From Myxococcales bacterium (lineage in GTDB: Bacteria > Myxococcota_A > Polyangia > Polyangiales > Polyangiaceae), in NCBI GenBank assembly GCA_025355005.1, contig JANXLV010000288.1, positions 1 through 64,000 on the forward strand: 64,000 bases of DNA. Reading direction: 5' to 3'. The position numbers were made by a program, and so were the translations under genes. Positions within the stretch are counted from its first letter, which is position 1. The number at the start of each line of letters is the position of its first letter. Under the pieces are notes generated by a model, which saw only the letters and a list, made by a program, of their open reading frames with translations, did no database searches and was not told the origin of the DNA. Shown here piece by piece: positions 17,836-25,647 of the stretch.

Positions 17836-19284
17836 ATGGGGACTGGGCGCCTTCTCGGTCGACTCACGAGACCGATGTTCGCTGCGATCGCGCTGACGTC
17901 GCTCGCCGTCGGCTGTGGTTCATCCACGAGCCATGCATCCGTGCCTGTCGACTCGCTCGGCATGGCGGTGCTCACGGACACGAACCCCGATCCGAACGTC
18001 GTCGAGGTGCAGCTCGTAGCGTCGCTCTCCGTGGCGCACTATCTCGCAAACAACTCAACGGACGTGTGGGCGTATCGCGACGGCGCCATCGACGGCAGCG
18101 TTGGCAGCGTGCCAGGTCCGCGGCTCGTCGCGAAGCGTGGCGACGACGTCATCGTCCACTTCAAGAACGAGCTGCCCGACGCGACCACCGTCCACTGGCA
18201 TGGCCTCCGTCTTCCCGTCGCATCGGATGGCTCGACGTCATCGCAGGCACCGGTCCCACCCGGCGGCACATTCGACTATCGCTTCAAGGTCATGGACTCG
18301 GGCACGTTCTGGTTCCATCCGCACGTGCGTGGCTACGAGCAGATCGAGCGAGGCCTCTACGCCGCGCTGGTCGTGAGCGGCGATGAAGATCTCGACGTGA
18401 CCGCCGACCGGACCTTCATCGTCGACGACGTGAAGGTCACCGCAGAAGGGCCGCTTGCGTTCGACGGCGACAAGCTCGACATGATGGTCGGCAAGCAGGG
18501 CAACGTGCTGCTCCTCAACGGACAGCATGGAGGAACGATCGTCATCGACAGCGGCGGTCGCCAGCGGTGGCGCTTCGTGAACTCCGCGAACGGCCGGTAT
18601 TTCAACCTCCGCGTGGCAGATCACCCGTTCGTGGTCGTGGGGAGTGACGGTGGGCTCCTGCCGCGCTCGTACACCGCTGACACGCTGCTCATCGCGCCCG
18701 GGGAACGCTACGAGGTCATCGTGTCGTTCGACGACGCGGAGGGCGCTCACGCGTCGCTCGAAACGATCTACTACAACCGCGGTCACGAGCTGCCGGATCA
18801 GGGCCCGCGGGTGCTCGCTGACATCGTCGTGGGTCCTCACGCCGGGCGCGCGCTTCGGCCACTGCCGACGGTGCTGCGGTCCATCGACCCACTGCCCATC
18901 ACCGCGTCTACCGTGGTGAAGCGCTTCACGCTCCAGGAGAACGAGAACGGCGCCGCCGACGGTCCCACGTTCTCCATCAACGACCAGATGTGGCCGAGCA
19001 ACCCGCCCGTGATGGTGAAGCAGGGAGACCTGGAGATCTGGGAGGTCGTCAGCACGAAGGAGATGGACCACCCATTCCACCTACATGGGATGTACTTCCA
19101 GGTTCTCGGCGCAGACGGAAAGCCCGACACGAGCCGCGGATGGAAGGATACGATCAACATCGTCCGGGGCACCTCCGCGCGGCTCGCCGTGCGCTACGAT
19201 CCGCTCGGGATGTGGATGTTCCACTGTCACATCCTGGAGCACGCCGAGCGCGGGATGATGGGCGACTTGATGGTGATGAAATAG
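17836..19284 (+). CDS. Multicopper oxidase lipoprotein
   Basis: A 482-residue protein with a lipoprotein signal (lipobox AVGC) and the four copper-binding clusters of three-domain multicopper oxidases: HWHGLRLP, WFHPHVRG, HPFHLHGM and HCHILEHAERGMM, which includes the type 1 Cys and axial Met. It would couple one-electron oxidation of a metal ion or organic substrate to oxygen reduction, anchored at the cell surface. No Met-rich segment typical of CueO is seen. The next gene starts 17 bases on with a strong ribosome site, so the two form an operon. Confidence 0.9.
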   Translation: MGTGRLLGRLTRPMFAAIALTSLAVGCGSSTSHASVPVDSLGMAVLTDTNPDPNVVEVQLVASLSVAHYLANNSTDVWAYRDGAIDGSVGSVPGPRLVAKRGDDVIVHFKNELPDATTVHWHGLRLPVASDGSTSSQAPVPPGGTFDYRFKVMDSGTFWFHPHVRGYEQIERGLYAALVVSGDEDLDVTADRTFIVDDVKVTAEGPLAFDGDKLDMMVGKQGNVLLLNGQHGGTIVIDSGGRQRWRFVNSANGRYFNLRVADHPFVVVGSDGGLLPRSYTADTLLIAPGERYEVIVSFDDAEGAHASLETIYYNRGHELPDQGPRVLADIVVGPHAGRALRPLPTVLRSIDPLPITASTVVKRFTLQENENGAADGPTFSINDQMWPSNPPVMVKQGDLEIWEVVSTKEMDHPFHLHGMYFQVLGADGKPDTSRGWKDTINIVRGTSARLAVRYDPLGMWMFHCHILEHAERGMMGDLMVMK

Positions 19285-19301
19285 TTCGTGGGAGGTTCCT
19301 C

Positions 19302-20192
19302 ATGAGGTCGATTCGCTGCTTGCTCCTGCTCGCCCTCGTCGCGTCACCGCTCGCGCTCACCGGGGCGTGCACGAGCTCGGATGGAACGAAGAGCGGCGGT
19401 GGAGGTGGCGGGGACCCCGGCGCACCGCTCGCGCCTACGCAGCTGACGGCCGCGCCGCTCGGCGCCGGTATTCACGTGACATGGAAGGACAACTCGAGCG
19501 ACGAGAGTCAGTTCGAGGTCGAGCGCAAGGACGGCAGCGGCTCGTACACGTTGCTCGCGGCGGTGGTCTTCGACACCGTGCTCCTCCACGACACGGCGGT
19601 CACTGCCGGCTCCAGCTACAGCTACCGCGTGCGCGCGGTCGCCGCGGGCGGCGCGAGGTCTGCGTACACGAACGAGGCTACGGCGACAGCGCCCACGGGG
19701 TCTGGCCCTGTCGACGCTGGAACGGACGCGCCGGTCGTCAGCTGGGATGGCGGAGCGGTCTCGTTCGCAGAGCACATGGTTCCGCTGTTCGAGAGATCGT
19801 GCGGCGCCACCACATCGAGCTGCCACGTGCGAGAACAATACTTCGCGACGAGCGCCAAGGCGTGTCGCGGCTGGCTCTCGCTCGAAAACGCGCCCCTGGG
19901 CTCGGTGGGCTACGGCGGCGCCGTCGCTGGAATGCCCACGAACTGCCCCGATCGCGCGCTATACGATCGTCTCACGCAGCTCGACGCATGGCAGGAGCCA
20001 GGCGCGAAGCAGATGAAGTACGTGACGCCCAACGACACCGCGAACAGCTATCTCTTCCAGAAGATCTCGAATGGAAAGGTCGGCGAGGCGAGCCCCGGCG
20101 TGGCCTCCGTGAACATGCCTCCGAACGCACCGCTCAGCGCGACCGACGTGGCGATGGTCAAGAAGTGGATCGAGACAGGCGCCCCCAAGTAG
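19302..20192 (+). CDS. FnIII lipoprotein with atypical cytochrome-c-like domain
   Basis: A 296-residue lipoprotein (lipobox TGAC; Gly-rich linker). An FnIII domain spans about residues 42-120 (GIHVTWKDNSSDESQFEVER). The C-terminal domain begins FAEHMVPLFERSCGATTSSCH, where a cytochrome c haem site is expected but the spacing is C-x6-CH, not CXXCH. It ends with the MPPNAPLSATDVAMVKKWIE pattern found at the end of many bacterial c-type domains. GGGAGG lies 7 bases before the ATG. It sits in an operon with the multicopper oxidase and may exchange electrons with it (inference). Haem binding is unproven. A truncated copy lies at 633-905. Confidence 0.75.
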   Translation: MRSIRCLLLLALVASPLALTGACTSSDGTKSGGGGGGDPGAPLAPTQLTAAPLGAGIHVTWKDNSSDESQFEVERKDGSGSYTLLAAVVFDTVLLHDTAVTAGSSYSYRVRAVAAGGARSAYTNEATATAPTGSGPVDAGTDAPVVSWDGGAVSFAEHMVPLFERSCGATTSSCHVREQYFATSAKACRGWLSLENAPLGSVGYGGAVAGMPTNCPDRALYDRLTQLDAWQEPGAKQMKYVTPNDTANSYLFQKISNGKVGEASPGVASVNMPPNAPLSATDVAMVKKWIETGAPK

Positions 20193-20207
20193 GCGCCAGG
20201 CCTACTT
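20187..20207 (+). terminator. Hairpin spanning the stop codon
   Basis: AAGTAGGC (20187-20194), loop GCCAG, GCCTACTT (20200-20207) form an 8-bp perfect stem that includes the TAG stop. No long T tract follows. It probably marks the 3' end of the oxidase operon. Confidence 0.4.
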
Positions 20208-20367
20208 GAGCACTGGGCAGTTGTCGCCGCAGCGGCCGAAGAGGCATCCTTGTAGTTTACATACACTCGCGGGCCGCTGCACGTGTGCCCTTGAGGGAGC
20301 CGCGGCTCCTGCTGGAAGTGTGCGCGTCGCCATCGGCACCGACGGCCCATCCACGGTCCCAAGGGCG

Positions 20368-20907
20368 TCACGATCGCTCGCGCCGCGCGACGTCGCGCGG
20401 AGAGACGCGTTCGTCCTCTTCGTCCTCATTGTCCGTGGCGTCGACGCGCACGTGCTGCTGGGCGCGGAGGATGTCGACCTCTCGTTCGAGCGTGGCCAGG
20501 TGCTCTCTGGCCTCTCTTTGCTCGCGGTCGCCGCGTCGCGCCACCTCGATCTCGGCGTCGAGCTTGGCGATCGCGGAGGTGAACGTCCGGCGCACCAGCC
20601 ACGGACCGAGGATGCCGAGCACGCCGACGGCGATCAACGTGATCAGCCCTGCGGCAGGCGCAAGGATCGCAAGGTGGCTTGGCTTGTCCAGCGTGAAGGC
20701 GATCGTCGGAAGCCAAGCGGTCAACGCGGCGACGAAGGCGCCGATGCGCATGATGATGATCCGCGTGGGCAGAGCGGCGGCGATCCTGGTTCGCCGGGTG
20801 ACGAGCGCGGCAACGACGGGATTGGTCGCGGCGCCGGACTGCTTCTGCTGCGCCTCGAGCTCGGCGATCCGCGCATGCGCGGCAGCGAGATCGTCCCGGA
20901 ATGGCAT
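20368..20907 (-). CDS. Membrane protein with two helices flanked by coiled coils
   Basis: A 179-residue protein starting MPFRDDLAAAHARIAELEAQ after a GGGGA site. The longer frame to 21051 lacks support. A short coiled coil precedes two transmembrane segments (IGAFVAALTAWLPTIAF and LITLIAVGVLGILGPWLV). A second, longer coiled coil follows (KLDAEIEVARRGDREQREAR) with an acidic, then basic, tail. Both ends appear cytoplasmic. No enzymatic motif. Function unknown. Confidence 0.65.
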   Translation of the reverse strand: MPFRDDLAAAHARIAELEAQQKQSGAATNPVVAALVTRRTRIAAALPTRIIIMRIGAFVAALTAWLPTIAFTLDKPSHLAILAPAAGLITLIAVGVLGILGPWLVRRTFTSAIAKLDAEIEVARRGDREQREAREHLATLEREVDILRAQQHVRVDATDNEDEEDERVSPRDVARRERS

Positions 20908-21138
20908 GTTCCCCACGCCGCCGAGCATAACCCAGGGATCGCCACGGGGGGGGAACGCATGCGCGAGGAGCGACGCGCACGACGGCTCCGTCACGCCCGT
21001 CGCGCGCGTCTGCCCTGCGATGGACGCTGCGGCGTGCTTCGACGTCGACACGCCGGGGGGGCGGCGAGCAGCCCGCTCATGCTGGTCCGCTCCGTGCTCA
21101 CGGACACCGCATCGCCCGCGAGCGGCGTCGGGATGTAG

Positions 21139-22329
21139 TCATCCACTCAGCGCGCGAGCGGCTAGCAGCTCTTTCACGATGTCCGGTGTGATGGGCCGAG
21201 TTACCGCGCCACCCGTGCGACCGTCTCGTGCGGACGCGGGCACGCGATGCGGAGAGACGATGAGCGCGCAGACCTTCTTCAGCTCGGGCCGAGAATTCCA
21301 CAGCAAACGATAGAGCGGCCTGTCGCCCGCGACTTTCATCGACGCATTGCACACGAGCAGGTCGATCTCCGAGAGTGCAAGCTTGTCGAGCGCGTCCCAC
21401 TCGTTCGAGACGCGGATCACATGCACGGATGTGGACATCAACGCGGGAAGTGATTCGGTGTCGGGTTCATCGTCGACGAGGAGGACGATGGCCTTTGGTC
21501 CTTTCGACGTGGCCGCTCGTGCCGCAGGCGTGGCTTCACGTTCCGTCGCCGGAGGCGCGGAATTCTGCTGCGGAGCCGCTGCGCCCTGCGCCACGTTCAC
21601 GACCTCGTGACCCATGGGTGCATCCGCAACGAGGCGCAACGATTCGACCGTGACTGGCTTCCAGAGGCACCGATTCCGCCGCTTCCACTCGTACAGATTG
21701 AAAGCGACGAGCTCCCGCTCGGACTCGTCTGCGACGATGATGACATCTTGTGAGAGCCTCGGACGGTGACGCGACAGACACTCCAGAAAGCCCCACATGC
21801 CGAACGCGCCGTCGGCGTGGCAGAGCACGACTTCATGAATCCCGTTCTTGGCGGCTTCGATCGCAGGCCAGAAACGGTCGACCACCTGCACGGTGCCGAC
21901 CGGATAGGCAGCCCGCGCTGCTTCGATGAGCCGCGAATCGTTCGAGTACAGCAGCACCCGGTACCACTTCGCCGCCGGAGCAGGGGCAGTCCGCGCCATG
22001 TCCGCCTCGAGCGCGGCCACCTGCGCACGTTCCTCGGCCAAGACTCTGGCGCGCGCCGAAACGCGCTGCATTGCAGCAAGTCGCTGAGACGAGGAGAGTG
22101 CAACCTCTTCCGCACCTCGTGGAGGCTTCGATGTCTCGGCCACGATGGATATGCGCGCGCAATCTTCGTGTCTGAGGATCTTGAGGAGCGCGTAGTGAAT
22201 CGCTGCGATCGAGCGAGTGTCGCCTGGCTCGACGTGCACGAGAAGCTCCAGAGCATCGCGCTCGCCCGCGCGAGGCGGCACCGCAAACACGGCCCTTACC
22301 CCCGGCACCGCCTCCAGCACGAAGGCCAT
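21139..22329 (-). CDS. Protein with two degenerate receiver domains
   Basis: A 396-residue protein from MAFVLEAVPGV. After an N-terminal domain and a coiled coil there are two receiver-like folds. The first begins YRVLLYSNDSRLIE and has VVLCHADG at the phosphorylation strand. The second begins IVLLVDDEPD, with the acidic pair intact, but has DLLVCNASM where the acceptor Asp should be. Phosphorylation is therefore unlikely in either, and it is probably a pseudo-receiver that binds partners. It lies 17 bases downstream of a frameshifted small gene on the same strand. Confidence 0.65.
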   Translation of the reverse strand: MAFVLEAVPGVRAVFAVPPRAGERDALELLVHVEPGDTRSIAAIHYALLKILRHEDCARISIVAETSKPPRGAEEVALSSSQRLAAMQRVSARARVLAEERAQVAALEADMARTAPAPAAKWYRVLLYSNDSRLIEAARAAYPVGTVQVVDRFWPAIEAAKNGIHEVVLCHADGAFGMWGFLECLSRHRPRLSQDVIIVADESERELVAFNLYEWKRRNRCLWKPVTVESLRLVADAPMGHEVVNVAQGAAAPQQNSAPPATEREATPAARAATSKGPKAIVLLVDDEPDTESLPALMSTSVHVIRVSNEWDALDKLALSEIDLLVCNASMKVAGDRPLYRLLWNSRPELKKVCALIVSPHRVPASARDGRTGGAVTRPITPDIVKELLAARALSG

Positions 22330-22346
22330 GTCCTCCTGGTTCCGCG

Positions 22347-22606
22347 TCACGGCTGGCGCCGCGCGAGGTGGGCCGCGAGCTTCGTGGTGAGTTCGCTTGC
22401 CTTGGCGCCGTTCCAAGGCCTCGTCATGAAGCGCACCGCATCGCCTGCGCGGTCGAGCTTGTTTGCAGCCGTGAAGCTGCGAGCTGCGTTGTAAGCGACC
22501 TCGTCGCAGCCTTCCAGAGCGCGCGCTTCTGGGAGCGCAGCCGGCCCACGTTGAAGAGGCTCACCCGCTGGACTCCGCCGAGGACCAGTCTCGCTTCCGC
22601 GCTCAT
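22347..22606 (-). pseudogene. Small TPR-like gene split by a one-base frameshift
   Basis: The frame from 22606 (MSAEARLVLGGVQRVSLFNV) ends its sensible composition near GR at about 22541. In the other frame the sequence continues LPEARALEGCDEVAYNAARS and then KLDRAGDAVRFM to the stop at 22347. Adding one G to the GGCCGG run near 22541 would join them into one protein of about 87 residues with a helical, TPR-like look. It immediately precedes the double pseudo-receiver gene. Either a real frameshift or a homopolymer sequencing error. Confidence 0.5.
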
Positions 22607-22793
22607 GATGGAACGTAGCATGGCCTCCGCTTCTCGGCTCGAAGCTACCCATGGATGAGACTGACGTGGCCCGGCGCGTGCCGCAGCGGACGCGCCTCTC
22701 TGTTTGGCAACGATTCACCGCCTCTCGTAGATCGCGTCGATCGTCGTGATTCGAGCTGGGGCGACACCGCGAAGGGTGCGCTATTCTTCGAAC

Positions 22794-23039
22794 ATGGCGC
22801 TGGGATTTCATGTGCCTGAATGGAGGGCGCTGCAATCGGAGCTGTTGAGGCTTGGGACGGAGTGCTCAGCGAGCGTCGCGTATGGCGTCGTCGTTACCGT
22901 TGCGGGTCTCACCCTTGGCCACGTCCCGCTGGTGGGTTCGTTCCTCGTGGGCGTGATTAGCAACTTGTTGCTGCTGGCGCAGGCGCTGCTCGTGGGTCGG
23001 TTCCTGCGACATCACGGCACCGAGTTCGGATATGGCTGA
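22794..23039 (+). CDS. Small membrane protein (81 aa)
   Basis: Starts MALGFHVPEWRALQSELLRL, followed by two hydrophobic segments (ASVAYGVVVTVAGLTLG and LVGSFLVGVISNLLLLAQAL), so it is probably a two-helix inner-membrane protein with a short polar tail. No family recognised. The next gene on the same strand starts about 50 bases later. Confidence 0.5.
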   Translation: MALGFHVPEWRALQSELLRLGTECSASVAYGVVVTVAGLTLGHVPLVGSFLVGVISNLLLLAQALLVGRFLRHHGTEFGYG

Positions 23040-23090
23040 GAGAGAGACTAACGACATCGGGATCGTGGACTCGGCGCTGGTGCGAACCAC

Positions 23091-24219
23091 ATGAAGTCCC
23101 GGGGCATGCGGTCTTCTGCTCGCGCGATCCTGGGAGCGCTCTTGCTGGCCTCTTGCGCTGCTTCGCCTCCTGCACCGACAACGGGTGCGCGGTCGGACTC
23201 GTCGCCCGCGATCGTCGATGGGTCCACGCCGGCGGTGATGGATGCGTCGTTCGCGTCGTCAGTGTTGCGTGATGCTGGCGCGGTCGTGGCGGACGTTCGT
23301 GATGACTGTGGGGCCAGCTTTCCACGTGTGGGGAGCGCGTGGGTGGAGCAGAGCGTCCGCTCGACGACTCTCTCGGCAAGCTCGCAGGACGCAGAGGAAG
23401 AGTCGGACCTCGAGATCGTACGGAAGAAGGTCGTGGCCTTCGGGGGATGCGGCGATCTCGATCGAGACGACGCGGATTGGCGGAGGGCACCTTGTCCTTG
23501 GTTTTGGGCGGCGCAAGACGACTCCGAGCGCGAGCGGCGCACCCTCGCTGGCGGACGGGGCGCCGGATGCGATCGCGCTTGCCCTCTCCAGGCACGCAGC
23601 CAGAGGTGCGCTCGATCCCGTGCTTGCAAAGGCGGTTCGCGCGTTCGCCGCTGCGCGTGGCATGACCGCGCTCGAGACCTCGCGGGTGCATGCGAGGTTC
23701 AATGGCACGACGCAGCTCGCGTGGGGCGATGCGCTCGACACATTCGAGATCGCGTTCGACGAGAGCGAGACCGCGCGAGCGATGGGCTCGGACCACACGT
23801 CCACGCTTTCCATGAAGGGCACGCTGGTCGCGCGCAAGACCTGGGTCGTCGCTCTGGAGCTGGAAGGCACCGCCACGAGCGATCGCAACGCACGACGCGA
23901 GACGCTCGCCTTCACGCGGCCGTGCCTGCGTACGCATGCGGGCAACGTGGCACGCGCAAAACCCTGCGCCGCTGTTGGAGGCTTCTGCGCCGACGGATGC
24001 TCCGCCGGATCACGCGCGAACGATCGCGGTGTCTGCTTCGAGGCGACGTGCTGCGCACCGGACGCGAAAGGCGCCATCCTGCGGCTTCCCGTCGACCCGC
24101 CGAGCCCCGAGGGCGGACTGTGCGCGGGGCTGAACGACTCGCCGAAGTGCAGCGCTTCACTGGAATGCGCGGTCGAACGTTCGGACGCGTTCGGCCGGTG
24201 CGTGGTCCCTCCAGGGTGA
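23091..24219 (+). pseudogene. Lipoprotein gene with a one-base insertion in a G run
   Basis: The N-terminus has a lipoprotein signal (lipobox LASC) and an acidic region ending DLEIVRKKVVAFG. The frame then loses sensible composition, while the +1 frame carries on with DAAISIETTRIGGGHLVLGF and, later, a Cys-rich end (GGFCADGCSAG, CFEATCCAPDA). Removing one G from the GGGGG at 23442-23446 joins the halves into one protein of about 375 residues. The product looks like a secreted carbohydrate- or protein-binding lipoprotein, but no family is clear. May be a sequencing error. Confidence 0.6.
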
Positions 24220-24239
24220 CTTGTAGCCTCACCGTGAGA

Positions 24240-25502
24240 TCAATGCGTCGTGCCTTGCGTCGTGCAGGGGGTCGTTGCCGCTGGCGAGATCGTTCCTGCG
24301 AGCGTTGCTACGCCCGTCTTGCTGTTGATGCGAATGCGCCCTGCGCCGCCGCCGCCTGCGCCTGCTGCATTGCCTGCGGTGAAGGAGCCGTCGGAGCCAT
24401 TCGCCGTTGCGCCGCCGCTTCCGTTGCCGCCTGCGGAAGGTCCAAGGCCCGTCTTGCCTCCGCCCGCGGGCGTTGCGTTGGGCGTCGCGTTGACACCGCC
24501 AGGGTCGAGCGGAGGCGCCGCGCCGACATCAGAGGAAGTCCCTGCCCCACCACCGCCGCCGTTGGCCGCAAGCGTTCCCTGGATGCTGACCGCGGTCGAC
24601 TCGAGCAGGATCGCGCCGCCGCTTCCGCCGCCGCCTGGCTCCTGTGTGGAGATGCCACCGAAGCCGCCGCCGCCACCGCCGACGAAGATGACGCCGCTCG
24701 ATTCGACCACGATCGATGAGCCTGCGACGAGCTGGATGGCGCCGCCGCCACCGCCCGTCGCGCCGCCCGATCCGCCCGACGACCCACCGACGAGCGGTGC
24801 GAGCGCAGGCGTTCCGTAGGTCTGGCCTCCTGCGGAGGGGCTGCCACTCTCCGGTGCGCCAGCGCCGCCCGTACCGCAGAACGAGCCGCCTCCAGGCGCC
24901 GAGATCATCGTGCCGGCGCCGCCACCGCCGGGGCCCGCGCCCTTGCTGCTACCCGTCGGCTGGGTCTGCCCGCCTGCCACCACTACCTCCGCGCGCGCGT
25001 TCGCGTTCAGCGTGCCGATGATGTCGATCGTATCGAGCGCAACGAACACGAACGGGAGCTTGCCCGTCACGGTGAGGTTCATCTTCGCCTGGATGACCAT
25101 GGAGCGCGCGACGTAGACGGCGACCTTGGTGCCATCGCTCTGCGTCGCGATCTTGAAGCCCAGCACGCCGGCGCCGTCACCGCAGGACGCCAGGTTGTCG
25201 TCGGTGTTGATGCTGCACTCGTTGTTGTCCACGATGAACGCGCCCACCTTGGTCAGGTCGATGCCCGTGAGGTCGATGTTCGAGGGCGTGAATGGAAGGG
25301 CGGTGGCGGACGAACCACCTTCGCCCCCACCGTCGCCGCTCGTGCCTCCGCCGTCGTCAGTACCGGTGCCGCCGCCATCCGCCGTGGGGCCACCGTCGGT
25401 ACCCGTCGCGGTGGTCGTCACCGTGCACGCGCTCGCGCCGACGAGCGCGCAGCCGACCATCATGCCCATGCCGAAGAACCCAAGACCAAGCCGCATACCC
25501 AT
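24240..25502 (-). CDS. Glycine-rich lipoprotein
   Basis: A 420-residue protein. The start at 25502 has GGGAGG 7 bases upstream. An N-terminal signal with lipobox ASAC is followed by an Asp/Gly/Thr linker. A conserved domain starting FTPSNIDLTGIDLTKVGAF comes next, then about 250 residues very rich in Gly with repeated GGGGGAIQLVAGSSIVVES-type units and an ending RIRINSKTGVATLAGTISPA. The same plan and ending occur in the gene at 35168-36382, so they are paralogues. The Gly-rich beta-strand pattern suggests an extracellular beta-helix or adhesin-like protein. Function unknown. Confidence 0.75.
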   Translation of the reverse strand: MGMRLGLGFFGMGMMVGCALVGASACTVTTTATGTDGGPTADGGGTGTDDGGGTSGDGGGEGGSSATALPFTPSNIDLTGIDLTKVGAFIVDNNECSINTDDNLASCGDGAGVLGFKIATQSDGTKVAVYVARSMVIQAKMNLTVTGKLPFVFVALDTIDIIGTLNANARAEVVVAGGQTQPTGSSKGAGPGGGGAGTMISAPGGGSFCGTGGAGAPESGSPSAGGQTYGTPALAPLVGGSSGGSGGATGGGGGAIQLVAGSSIVVESSGVIFVGGGGGGFGGISTQEPGGGGSGGAILLESTAVSIQGTLAANGGGGGAGTSSDVGAAPPLDPGGVNATPNATPAGGGKTGLGPSAGGNGSGGATANGSDGSFTAGNAAGAGGGGAGRIRINSKTGVATLAGTISPAATTPCTTQGTTH

Positions 25503-25647
25503 GTGAATGCCTCCCAAGTCGACGGCGGAGCGCCATCGTGTGCGGGGGAACCTTCAAGGTGTGGGCCAGCGCCCGCCCACGAAAAACAGGCTGTTCCGTG
25601 CCTTCTTTGCTTGTGCGCGCACGAGTCCGCCCGTGCGCCGCACAAGG

